Below, one piece after another: positions 1 through 8,079 of a stretch of DNA of 64,000 bases. Below the pieces are notes generated by a model. The model was given only the letters and a program-made list of their open reading frames with translations, did no database searches and was not told the origin of the DNA. Made by a program: the position numbers and the translations under genes. This DNA comes from Scardovia wiggsiae (GTDB lineage: Bacteria; Actinomycetota; Actinomycetes; Actinomycetales; Bifidobacteriaceae): the NCBI RefSeq assembly GCF_051045985.1, contig NZ_CP157350.1, positions 1,240,001-1,304,000 of the forward strand. Direction: 5' to 3'. Each line of letters starts with the position of its first letter. The stretch's first letter is position 1.

Positions 1-759
1 TCGGGGCAGATCCGCATCTGCGGCAAAGACCCTTCCCGCAGGAGTATCGGGCGGTATATCGGCTACGCCCCACAGGACATCGCAGTTTATCCCCACCTTT
101 CTGTTGAGCAGAACCTCACCAGTATAGGCAGGATACAGGGGATATCTGCCGCAAAATCAGCACAGCGGGCCTACGAGGTCATTGAGGTGCTGGGGCTGGG
201 AAACCAGGCGAAGCAAAACGCAGGGGACCTGTCCGGCGGCCAGAAGCGGCGGCTGCACACAGGCATGGCATTAATGCACCATCCCCGCGTTGCCTTCCTC
301 GACGAACCTACAGTAGGTGCTGATGTCGAAGCACGCAACAGGATATTGCACATGGTCCGCTCCCTTGCGGATGAAGGCACGGCCGTCGTGTACACGTCGC
401 ATTACCTGACCGAATTTGAAAAGCTCAATGCGGCTATCGCCATCCTCAACGAAGGTACGATAGCTGCTTCAGGCACTATCCCCGACCTCATCAGCAGGTA
501 TTCGGATTCTTCGATACACGTTTCCTTCGCTTCCGGCACTCTGCCTAATGTCAGCGGATGGCGCAAAGAAGAAGGGCACCTGTCACTGGAAGGGCCGGCA
601 GAGGATCCCGGGCGCGCCATCGCCAGGCTGCTCGCAGACCCTCAGGTTGACGATTCCGCAGTCAGCGACATCCGTATAGTCCGCCCTTCGCTGGAAAACG
701 TGTATCTGAATATCGTCGGTACAGAAAAAACTGCAGACGAAGAAATAAAGGAGAAATAA
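1..759 (+). CDS. ABC transporter ATP-binding protein, 5'-truncated by window edge
   Basis: This is the ATPase subunit of an ABC-2 type (drug/lipid export) transporter. The frame is open to base 1, so the Walker A half lies outside the window. Visible are a Q-loop (YAPQD, about residue 21), the signature LSGGQKRR, Walker B followed by the D-loop (AFLDEPTVGAD), and the switch His in YTSHYL. The C-terminal region is typical of DrrA/CcmA-like proteins. Its TAA overlaps the ATG of the permease gene by one base, so the two are translationally coupled. A TetR regulator follows in the same direction, which suggests an efflux operon induced by its substrate. The substrate cannot be read from the sequence. 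Confidence 0.93.
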   Translation, partial: SGQIRICGKDPSRRSIGRYIGYAPQDIAVYPHLSVEQNLTSIGRIQGISAAKSAQRAYEVIEVLGLGNQAKQNAGDLSGGQKRRLHTGMALMHHPRVAFLDEPTVGADVEARNRILHMVRSLADEGTAVVYTSHYLTEFEKLNAAIAILNEGTIAASGTIPDLISRYSDSSIHVSFASGTLPNVSGWRKEEGHLSLEGPAEDPGRAIARLLADPQVDDSAVSDIRIVRPSLENVYLNIVGTEKTADEEIKEK

Positions 760-1532
760 TGAAAATCAAACGTTTTATGGCTATAGCCAGGCTCAACCTG
801 CTGATCCAGCTGCGCGATCCCATACCTACAATCCTAATGACCATAATACCGCTGATACTTACACCGTTCCTGATACCTTCTTCCAAAACCCTGCTTATCT
901 CAGAGGGGTATGCTTCAGCAACGGGTGCGGAACAGGTAGTCCCCGGGATGGCGGTCCTGTTCTCTTTCCTCTCTGTGCAGTTCATCGTCCAGTCATTCTT
1001 TGATGAACACACCTGGGGGACATGGCCCCGGCTCCGGTCAACCGCAGCCACACCGGCAGATATCATCATGGGGAAAACGGCAGTTATTTATCTGATCCAG
1101 GCTGTGCAGCTTATTGTAGTACTGGCTGCGGGAAGCCTTCTGTATGATTACCGCCCCAACGGGAGCATAGCAGCGCTTGTCATAGTGGCACTTGTATTCT
1201 CTGCAGTCCTCACCACTTTCGGAGTGGTGCTGTCCCTGTGGATCCGGTCCGAAAACACAGCACTAGCCCTGGCAAGCCTTGTCGGGATGCTGATGGCAGG
1301 GATCGGCGGCGCTATCGGCTCGACTTCAGGGTTCCCCAACTGGGCCCGGCCGGTGTCAAAAATATCCCCTGCATACTGGGCGCTTGACGCAGTCCATAAG
1401 GTCAGCCTGGATTCGGCAGGCATAGGCGATGTTGGCGGGCAGATCGGGATACTGCTGATATTCCTTGCTGCCCTCGTAGCTGTCTGTGTGATAAGATGCG
1501 TCATGGGAGTAGATACCAGGAAAATGGAATAG
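759..1532 (+). CDS. ABC-2 type transporter permease
   Basis: This 257-residue integral membrane protein is the partner of the ATPase just upstream. An N-terminal amphipathic stretch (IARLNLLIQLRDP) precedes a first hydrophobic helix, and about six membrane segments can be counted. The ABC-2 family signature region lies around residues 170-215 (GFPNWARPVSKISPAYWALDA). The start ATG overlaps the upstream stop and has AAGGAG before it. Function is inferred as export of a lipophilic compound, because DrrB-like permeases with a TetR neighbour usually do this. There is no direct evidence for the substrate. Confidence 0.9.
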   Translation: MKIKRFMAIARLNLLIQLRDPIPTILMTIIPLILTPFLIPSSKTLLISEGYASATGAEQVVPGMAVLFSFLSVQFIVQSFFDEHTWGTWPRLRSTAATPADIIMGKTAVIYLIQAVQLIVVLAAGSLLYDYRPNGSIAALVIVALVFSAVLTTFGVVLSLWIRSENTALALASLVGMLMAGIGGAIGSTSGFPNWARPVSKISPAYWALDAVHKVSLDSAGIGDVGGQIGILLIFLAALVAVCVIRCVMGVDTRKME

Positions 1533-1541
1533 GAGCGCAAC

Positions 1542-2246
1542 ATGGGCGGTACAGGGGAAAGAAAGGGCAGCGGTTTAAAACGCGGGCATCTGACGCGTGA
1601 AAGCATCCTCCGCGAGGCGCTCACCCTCGTTGATGAGAAAGGTTTTGACGCCCTTTCCCTCCGCACGCTCGGCAAGCGGCTTGGTGTTTCCCAGGCTGCT
1701 TTTTACCGCCATATCCCGGATAAGGCTGCCCTGCTGGACGGGGTTGTAGAAATCATCTGGCAGGAGGTTTTCGACCGGTGCACATCCGTCCTGTCAGAGG
1801 GGAGCTTTACTGCCGGGGACACGGACTGGAAAACGGTTTTCAGCCTGTATGCCCATTGCCTCATGGACATCCTGCACAGCCATCCCAACGCAGTTATCCT
1901 TGTCCTGACACATCCGATGAGTACAGCGAACGAATTCGAATCCGCCGCCCGGCTGCTGGTACAGATAGCCGATCTGGGAGTCCCCCTGCCGGGCAATGCA
2001 CTCGGAATGATCAATATGGTCACTATGTACGTGGGCGGTGTTGCTGCCGCTGTAGTCGCCCCTCCTGCGGGCGGCGCTGCAAAGGACATAGATGAGGGCC
2101 TTGCCGGGATGCTCGCTGCTGCCGGTCCGCGTGAAAAGGAAACCCTTACAGAGTTGCTGAAACCCATGGATACAGCCGGATGGTCTTTCTCGCACCTGTT
2201 TGAGACCGGCCTCAATGCCCTGCTGCACGGCTGGGACGCAGTGTAA
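1542..2246 (+). CDS. TetR/AcrR family transcriptional regulator
   Basis: This 234-residue repressor starts 9 bases after the permease stop with GGAGC before its ATG. The N-terminal helix-turn-helix is clear: a helix beginning TRESILREALTLVDEKG, then LGVSQAAFYRHIPDKAALLDG as the recognition helix region (about residues 45-66). The C-terminal half resembles the ligand-binding and dimerisation domain of tetracycline-repressor-like proteins. Being the last gene of the transporter operon, it probably represses that operon and is released by the exported compound (inference). The operator would lie upstream of the window. It is convergent with, and only 18 bases from, the next gene. Confidence 0.92.
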   Translation: MGGTGERKGSGLKRGHLTRESILREALTLVDEKGFDALSLRTLGKRLGVSQAAFYRHIPDKAALLDGVVEIIWQEVFDRCTSVLSEGSFTAGDTDWKTVFSLYAHCLMDILHSHPNAVILVLTHPMSTANEFESAARLLVQIADLGVPLPGNALGMINMVTMYVGGVAAAVVAPPAGGAAKDIDEGLAGMLAAAGPREKETLTELLKPMDTAGWSFSHLFETGLNALLHGWDAV

Positions 2247-2264
2247 CTTACCTAAGCTCCTGCA

Positions 2265-3590
2265 TCAGGCCGCAAAAAGATCGTTGAAATTCTCAGCCAT
2301 CGTAGGATGGGTGAATACCTGGCTGGCGAGATACTCTGCCGGTATGTTGTTGTCCATCGCCATCTTGACGAGGTTAATAAGTTCATGCGCCTGGCTGCCG
2401 AAAAGCGTTGCGCCAAGAATATGCCCGTCTCCCCTGCTGATAATAACTTTGAATATTCCCCTGAGATCATTATTGACGTGCGCGCGCGGCATAGATGCAA
2501 CAGGAAGCGTTTTTGCCCTGTAATCAAGCCCCTGTCCCTGCGCCTGCGCTTCGGTAAGGCCTATATGTGCCAGCGGAGGGGTAATAAAAGTAGATGTGGG
2601 GATATTCTTCCGGTCAGCAAGGCTGTACGTCTGCCCGTCCTGCCCTGCCCGGCTGAGATAAGCGTTGATTATCCGGGAATCATCAAGGGATATGTACGTA
2701 AACTGCGGACCCCCATTGACATCCCCAGCGGCAAACACCCCGGGAACAGCTGTCTGGAGGAACCTGTCAGTTTTGATCGCCCCGCTGTCAGTCAGTTCAA
2801 TATCTGTAGTCTCAAGCCCGAGCCCGTCAATATTAGGACGCCGGCCGACCGCATAAAGCACTGCATCAAACGTAAAATCGCCTTTGCTGGTTGAGAGCAC
2901 AGCGGCACCCCGTGAGTCTTCCACAGATGCAACAGCGGAGTCCAGTTCAAAGCGGATCCCGTCTTCCTTCATATACGAATATGCGAGATCGGCGATTTCA
3001 GGTTCAGTCCCCCTGAGGATACCGGGACCGTTAACAAACACCGTCACCTCGGTCCCAAGCTTATTGAAAATGCCTGCAAACTCAAGGCCGATATGCCCTC
3101 CGCCGATGATCCCCAGCCTGCCGGGACGTGAGCTGAGGCCCTGTATCCCAGTGGAATCGTAAGCATACGCGGATCCTGCCAGCCCCGGGATATCTGGTAT
3201 CACAGGGACAGCGCCGGTATTGATGACGATAGCCGCAGCGGTGAGCAGCTCCGTATCTGCCCCTGCGGAGATCTCAACTACCTTGTTGGATACGAACCGC
3301 GCCCGTGCGTCAATGACGTCAGCAGTACCGGATACCGCGGCATAATTCTTCTTATTGAGCCGGGAAACCACAGCAGACCTCTGAGCCATGACCTCATCAA
3401 ACCCCAGCCCCTTCTCGGCAGCAACAAGCATAGTTTTAGTCGGGATGCAGGCAATGTTGATGCACGTCCCGCCATACATCGCAGAGCTTTTTTCAATGAG
3501 GGCAACCTTCTTGCCGGCCGCAGCCTGTCTGGCAGCCAGTGTTTTACCTGCTTTGCCAAACCCTATGACGATGAGGTCGTATTCACGCAT
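2265..3590 (-). CDS. rclA: RclA-type FAD-dependent pyridine nucleotide-disulfide oxidoreductase
   Basis: This 441-residue flavoprotein belongs to the mercuric reductase/dihydrolipoamide dehydrogenase family and is closest in motif pattern to RclA (YkgC). It opens with an FAD-binding GFGKAGKTLAA, then GGTCINIACIPTK with the redox pair Cys43/Cys48. An NAD(P)-binding GGGHIGLEFA lies near residue 160, the second FAD motif GVFAAGDVNGG further on, and a C-terminal HPTMAENFNDLF carries the dimer-interface His. E. coli RclA reduces hypothiocyanite and protects against reactive chlorine; that function is transferred by similarity. AAAGG sits 10 bases before the ATG. A mercury reductase is less likely because the N-terminal HMA domain and C-terminal Cys pair are absent. 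Confidence 0.88.
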   Translation of the reverse strand: MREYDLIVIGFGKAGKTLAARQAAAGKKVALIEKSSAMYGGTCINIACIPTKTMLVAAEKGLGFDEVMAQRSAVVSRLNKKNYAAVSGTADVIDARARFVSNKVVEISAGADTELLTAAAIVINTGAVPVIPDIPGLAGSAYAYDSTGIQGLSSRPGRLGIIGGGHIGLEFAGIFNKLGTEVTVFVNGPGILRGTEPEIADLAYSYMKEDGIRFELDSAVASVEDSRGAAVLSTSKGDFTFDAVLYAVGRRPNIDGLGLETTDIELTDSGAIKTDRFLQTAVPGVFAAGDVNGGPQFTYISLDDSRIINAYLSRAGQDGQTYSLADRKNIPTSTFITPPLAHIGLTEAQAQGQGLDYRAKTLPVASMPRAHVNNDLRGIFKVIISRGDGHILGATLFGSQAHELINLVKMAMDNNIPAEYLASQVFTHPTMAENFNDLFAA

Positions 3591-3740
3591 AGCACAAGTA
3601 CCTTTCCATGGTTTTATCAGTAGCTGGTTTTATCAGTACCGGGCGAAATGCCGCAATACAGTCAACTTTCCCGGCACAGCATATATTGCAGTGTTCGCTG
3701 CCGCCGAAATTGAGGCCTGCCGTTTTAAGCCACAAGGACC

Positions 3741-3824
3741 CTGGTGGTAAAACACGCAGATACAAAAATGGAAATTGCAGAAAACCGGGAAAATCGAGTT
3801 TGTATCTGCGTGTTTTACCACCAG
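3741..3824. repeat. Dispersed palindromic repeat, copy 1
   Basis: An 84-bp element whose two 26-bp arms (3741-3766 and 3799-3824) are perfect inverted complements. The left arm begins CTGGTGGTAAAACACGCAG. The 32-bp centre is A-rich and not itself symmetric. It lies in the 416-bp spacer between the start of rclA and a small ORF; apart from a terminator hairpin near 4000, nothing else is seen there. The same arms occur at 20.1, 29.5 and 43.1 kb. ORFs that run through it are by-products of the repeat. Confidence 0.95.
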
Positions 3825-3993
3825 AAGGCCAGGAAGCAGACCACAGAGGTGCAGAAATATGGAGAGGGATCTGGCCAGCAGTCCTATGGACCATTGGGCG
3901 CCAAGAGCCTGCCTGGGACTATAGCTTCGCAGAAGCATAAGGGCTGAGGGAACTGCTCTGTATAAATCAGGCTCTACTTGACATAAATAAAAA

Positions 3994-4024
3994 GCCCTTC
4001 TGGCTGTTATCCAGACAGAAGGGC
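3994..4024 (-). terminator. Rho-independent terminator, minus strand
   Basis: GCCCTTCTG (3994-4002) pairs with CAGAAGGGC (4016-4024) around a 13-base loop. On the minus strand the hairpin is followed by TTTTTATTTA. It overlaps the last codons of the small ORF at 4007-4300 and would end transcription of the YdcF-containing unit. Confidence 0.8.
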
Positions 4025-4300
4025 CAAACGCACCATAAGAGAGTAAAACAAAGAGGGTCGGTGCGTATAATTTCTTACATCAGACTGGGGGTCTGATACT
4101 TCTATTATCCTCAATTCCCTTAAATTTTCCTGTGAATGCGGTCCCGCTGAAAACAGCCACGCATATAGCCTCCCCAGCCAGATAACGGCCAGCATCGAAA
4201 AGAAAGAAAACACAAAACGGATAAACACGTGATCCTGATATATAGAACGTACAGCAACGGCACAATAACAGATAGCCAGCAGCAAATAGCCAACAGCCAA
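4007..4300 (-). CDS. Small putative membrane protein
   Basis: A possible 97-residue product with two hydrophobic segments (residues about 2-18 and 28-50) and a polar tail. It has no recognised family. It follows the YdcF-like gene by 22 bases on the same strand and would start at TTG with no convincing ribosome binding site. The stop codon lies within the terminator hairpin. Support is only position, membrane-like composition and the downstream terminator, so this may be a non-coding 3' region or the remnant of a gene. Confidence 0.35.
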   Translation of the reverse strand: MAVGYLLLAICYCAVAVRSIYQDHVFIRFVFSFFSMLAVIWLGRLYAWLFSAGPHSQENLRELRIIEVSDPQSDVRNYTHRPSLFYSLMVRLALLSG

Positions 4301-4322
4301 TATGAGAAAATTATCAGGGCCC

Positions 4323-5408
4323 TTACATGGAAATCAGCAGGAACGCTGCATAAAGAAGCACCAGTGCAGATACTGTGATCAGATGGAATTTTTTATGGAT
4401 ACTCAGATACCCCACAAATTCGCGCACAAAAGCATTTATGGAGAAATACAGCCTGGTACGCGCCCCATAACCAATGCAGTCCAGATGCTCATCCTTCGCC
4501 AAAAGCAGCCCGCGCAGCAAATGGTATCTGCTGGTGACCACGGCAACCCGGATCTTCGTATGGCGCCTCGCGCCTGGATCCAGCTGTTTCCCCGGATACC
4601 TTATTGCAGCGTCTTCGCTGATAAGCTTTTTGGAAAACCTGATATTCTGCTGCGTATTCCTCGACCTGTTCTCCACCAGTATGCGCGCAGGATCAACATT
4701 ATGGGCTGCAGCCCACTTCTGCATGGCTTCCGCCTCAGCAATATCTTCCCCCGGGCCGCGGCCGCCTGACATCACAAGTATGCTGTGCGGATTACTCTCA
4801 AATACTGCGATGCCTTTCCTGATCCTGGATTCCAGAAGCGGCGGGACCGCGCCGCCTATCACACCGCACCCCAGGATAATAATATAGTCAAGCTTATGTG
4901 TGGGGATGTTGATGCTGTTGAGCCATAAAGTAATCAGATATGAGATGACGACCATGACTACATAAAAACTGACAATTTCAAAACCGCTAAGGATAAAAGC
5001 CAGCCACCTTTTTTCAGCAAGCCAGCCCCTTAACTGGGGCAGCGCAAATATCAGGGCAAAATCTGCGCCAATTGCCACGCCAAGCCCTATGGAAAGAAAA
5101 TTATGCCAGTTTGCCCCTTCTCTCCGGATCAGCCTTATCCCTGAAATAATACATGTGATCCCCACAGCTGCAGGTCCAATGGATACAGCTATGACCAGTA
5201 TGACGAAAAGAATTCTCACCGGGTTGATCCAGGGACTGCGGGGATCATAATTGAGAAGCACAATACTGTATACCAACAGTACTACCCCCAGTACTGATGC
5301 AGCAAAAAATCCGTAGAACGGCGTACGCCGCTCAATGAAAGACATGGCGATGAATGCTGCAATGAATGCTGCACCGATAATGCACCAGACAGTTACTGCT
5401 ATGCCCAT
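4323..5408 (-). CDS. YdcF/SanA/ElyC family membrane protein (DUF218)
   Basis: A 361-residue protein with an N-terminal membrane domain of about six helices (residues 5-165). A cytoplasmic or extracellular DUF218 domain follows: IIILGCGVIGG near residue 173, SGGRGPGEDIAEAEAM near 215, ENRSRNTQQNI near 245 and VVTSRYHLLRG near 290. A final hydrophobic helix lies at the C-terminus. DUF218 proteins (ElyC, SanA) affect cell-envelope integrity and lipid-carrier use; the exact reaction is not known. The start ATG has GGGGTGAT just upstream. It lies 30 bases downstream of the pullulanase gene on the same strand, so the two may be cotranscribed. Confidence 0.85.
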   Translation of the reverse strand: MGIAVTVWCIIGAAFIAAFIAMSFIERRTPFYGFFAASVLGVVLLVYSIVLLNYDPRSPWINPVRILFVILVIAVSIGPAAVGITCIISGIRLIRREGANWHNFLSIGLGVAIGADFALIFALPQLRGWLAEKRWLAFILSGFEIVSFYVVMVVISYLITLWLNSINIPTHKLDYIIILGCGVIGGAVPPLLESRIRKGIAVFESNPHSILVMSGGRGPGEDIAEAEAMQKWAAAHNVDPARILVENRSRNTQQNIRFSKKLISEDAAIRYPGKQLDPGARRHTKIRVAVVTSRYHLLRGLLLAKDEHLDCIGYGARTRLYFSINAFVREFVGYLSIHKKFHLITVSALVLLYAAFLLISM

Positions 5409-5438
5409 ATCACCCCATTCTGCCGGCCTGGGAAAATC

Positions 5439-7520
5439 TTACTTCCTGCCCTTGCCGCGAGCCGCTTTGAAAGCCGACCGCAGGATCAGCGTATCCAGGG
5501 GCTCTGCAATACAGGTATTATCTATATTAAGATAATACCTTCCCGCAGGGGGGATATGCGGCGCAGATCCGGAACCCCATACCTTTCCCCCGCTTGCTAC
5601 GATCTGCCATGCGCCGGACTCAATGCCGGGGATGCGCCTGCGCTCATCACTTGCATTAAAAGCAAGGACGTACGAATCATACTTCCCTGTGCTGTCAAAA
5701 AACCCCAGTGCTACAACACCCTCATCCTGCTTGAGGATGCGGGCATGTTTGGCTATCTCGCCGTAATCCGTCATGCGGAAATAAGGGCAGCTCCGGCGGA
5801 AACTGATCAGTCCGCGGATATATTCTACGCTGCTGCGGAATTTTTCGGCCCGCAGCCAGTCAACGGAATTGATGGTATCCGGAGAACTGTAGCTGTTCCC
5901 GACACCGTCCTTTGTGCGCAGGAATTCCTGGCCAAGCTGGATCTCGGGGATCCCCAGAGACAGGAGCACCATCGATGTTGCAAGGTCGCAGCGCCTATGC
6001 AGCCGGAATATATCTTCCTGCGGCATACTCAGCTGCAGCTTGTCAAAAAGGGTGTAATTATCATGGACTTCCACATACTGCACACGCTGGGAGGCATCAC
6101 GGAAATAATGCGGCTTATAATACCCGCCCAGCATTTCGCTGGCGATAACTTTTTCAGCACCCTCACGTCCGGCAGCGAATCCTCGTGAATGGGAGTTGAA
6201 TGTATCCCCTTTGATTGCATCCCGCAAAGTATCATTGAAAAATGATACCCCTTCAAGTGTCCGGGCGTTACCCTGCGTAGCCTTGCGGTCCGCGGCAAGA
6301 GGCGTATTGAGGTCCCAGCCCTCTCCCAGCACGATTATGGTGGGGTCAATGCTGCTGAGGCTTTTACGGACTGCGTTCATGGTATCAATGTCGAGGTTCC
6401 CCATAAGGTCAAAACGGAAGCCGTCAAGATGGTATTCCCTGGCCCAGTAAAGCACAGAATCAACAATATACTTACGGGCCATTGCACGCTCCGATGCCAC
6501 ATCATTGCCGCAGCCGGTCCCGTCAGCCATAGTGCCGTCACTGTTTGTACGGAAGAAATAACCGGGTACAGTAAGGCCGAAAGGATGCATATCAGCGTTG
6601 TACACATGGTTGTACACCACGTCCATGATCACGCGGATCCCGGCCTTCTGGAAAGTATTGACCATTTTTTTCATCTCAACGATGCGAGCGCGCGGATCAA
6701 ACGGGTCACTGGAATACGAACCTTCCGGAACATTATAATTGACCGGATCATAGCCCCAGTTATACTGGCTGCCAAACCTGCGATGCTGCCGGGCTTCATC
6801 TATGCTCCCAAAATCATACATAGGGAGTATCTGGACATAGCGGATACCTTGGGATTTCAGGTAATCAAATCCTGTCGGGCTTCCATTAGGGGTCCGCGTA
6901 CCGGGTTCTGCAGCGCCCAGGAATGTGCCGCGCAGGGATGGGGTCACGCCTGACGTTTCCGATATAGTGAAATCCCTGATATGCATTTCAACGATGGTGT
7001 CTTCCCGGCAAGCTGCAGAAGGTATGGATCTTGCGGCGCGGAGGGAGGTTTCCCGCGGATGGGACGGGAACCCGCCAGGGGCCATTGACTCCGGGGATAA
7101 GACTACAGATTTCTGCCCGTTAACAACAGCAGCACGGGCGTAGGGGTCCGGCGACAAAGTATGCCTTCCATCAAAAAACTCAAGACTGAAGTCATATACT
7201 GTGCTGTTAAGGTCGCCATCCACGTAAGCCCGCCATACGCCGCGGCCAGTGCGGGACATTTCCACTGTTCGCGCAGGGAAGGATACAGTTTCAGACGGAT
7301 ATAGGTTGAGCGTTACACGGTACGCGGTTGGAGCCCACAGCGCAAAAGAGGTCCCGAGCTTCTTATATGAGTAACCAAGCCGTCCATAATAAGAAAAATT
7401 ATTGTCGAAAGCCCTGCCGAACCTCCCTTTGACCGCCTCGGCCAAAAGCTCTGCCTGATAAGGTGTTTCTGCTGCTTCTTCGATACGGCTGATTGCCATA
7501 TCATCTGCGGATACGGGCAT
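5439..7520 (-). CDS. pulA: Type I pullulanase (GH13 debranching enzyme)
   Basis: The enzyme hydrolyses alpha-1,6 links in pullulan, glycogen and amylopectin. An N-terminal CBM48-like beta domain (YKKLGTSFALWAPTAYRVTL) precedes the GH13 barrel. The type I signature YNWGYDPVNYNVPEGSY is present, as is VVYNHVY (region I), DGFRFDLMG with the nucleophile Asp, and GEGWDL with the acid/base Glu. There is no signal peptide, so it acts in the cytoplasm, probably on stored glycogen or imported maltodextrins. The reading frame is open up to 7604. I chose the ATG at 7520 because GGAG lies 9 bases before it; ATGs at 7535 and 7604 have weaker sites. Length is typical for the family. Confidence 0.92.
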   Translation of the reverse strand: MPVSADDMAISRIEEAAETPYQAELLAEAVKGRFGRAFDNNFSYYGRLGYSYKKLGTSFALWAPTAYRVTLNLYPSETVSFPARTVEMSRTGRGVWRAYVDGDLNSTVYDFSLEFFDGRHTLSPDPYARAAVVNGQKSVVLSPESMAPGGFPSHPRETSLRAARSIPSAACREDTIVEMHIRDFTISETSGVTPSLRGTFLGAAEPGTRTPNGSPTGFDYLKSQGIRYVQILPMYDFGSIDEARQHRRFGSQYNWGYDPVNYNVPEGSYSSDPFDPRARIVEMKKMVNTFQKAGIRVIMDVVYNHVYNADMHPFGLTVPGYFFRTNSDGTMADGTGCGNDVASERAMARKYIVDSVLYWAREYHLDGFRFDLMGNLDIDTMNAVRKSLSSIDPTIIVLGEGWDLNTPLAADRKATQGNARTLEGVSFFNDTLRDAIKGDTFNSHSRGFAAGREGAEKVIASEMLGGYYKPHYFRDASQRVQYVEVHDNYTLFDKLQLSMPQEDIFRLHRRCDLATSMVLLSLGIPEIQLGQEFLRTKDGVGNSYSSPDTINSVDWLRAEKFRSSVEYIRGLISFRRSCPYFRMTDYGEIAKHARILKQDEGVVALGFFDSTGKYDSYVLAFNASDERRRIPGIESGAWQIVASGGKVWGSGSAPHIPPAGRYYLNIDNTCIAEPLDTLILRSAFKAARGKGRK

Positions 7521-7734
7521 ATCTATACGCTCCATGATCTTACTGTCTCTATGAAAACCTAAACTCCAATTAAACCTGTGAGTAAAACTATACGCTATAC
7601 CCATGCGTTTTCAGCCCTGTGAGGAGTTTTCCAGAAGTATTACGGCCTGATACAGATTTTATTGCGGCTGATTGCGCAGATACCGGCCGGATGCCGCCCC
7701 GCGCTGCGCTTGCATCGGGGATAAGCAGAGGCTG

Positions 7735-8079
7735 TTATGCTTCCCACTGGCACTGGTCCAGATCTACGCGCCATCCTTCTGCCCCGGCATTAGGCTTGCC
7801 TTCTGCAGGAGGGATAAACCGGACACCTTCATTTTCAAGCAGTTCGCGTTGTTCCTCAGGGCCGCCGAAAGCAAAGCCCGGCGCCAGGGAGCCGTCCCGG
7901 AACACTACCCTGTGGCATGGGACCACACCCTGCCGGGGATTCGCGTGGAGGGCATAACCGACAGCACGCGCATTTCTCGGCTTACCCGCCAGCGCAGCAA
8001 TCTGGCCATATGTAGCAACTTTCCCGCGCGGTATCTTCATGACCTCTTTATACACGCGCTCATTAAAAACCCCGCTCAT
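7735..8079 (-). CDS. MGMT-family DNA alkyltransferase, single-domain
   Basis: A 114-residue protein equivalent to the C-terminal DNA-binding/alkyl-acceptor domain of O6-alkylguanine-DNA alkyltransferases. It has the helix-turn-helix IPRGKVATYGQIAALAG with the Tyr/Arg finger region ARAVGYALHANP, and the active-site motif VVPCHRVV. The acceptor Cys is present, so it is not an alkyltransferase-like ATL protein, which has Trp there. The N-terminal domain of Ada/Ogt is absent, as in many MGMT-family short forms. Its ATG overlaps the stop of the Maf-Nudix gene (ATGA), so the two are probably translated together. That links direct DNA repair with nucleotide-pool cleaning. Confidence 0.88.
   Translation of the reverse strand: MSGVFNERVYKEVMKIPRGKVATYGQIAALAGKPRNARAVGYALHANPRQGVVPCHRVVFRDGSLAPGFAFGGPEEQRELLENEGVRFIPPAEGKPNAGAEGWRVDLDQCQWEA

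Noticed and set aside
3744..3947. Short ORFs reading MVKHADT... or CICVFYHQ... that recur near 3.7, 20.1, 29.5 and 43.1 kb
   Set aside because: They are translations of the palindromic repeat arms, not conserved genes; the conservation is at the DNA level.
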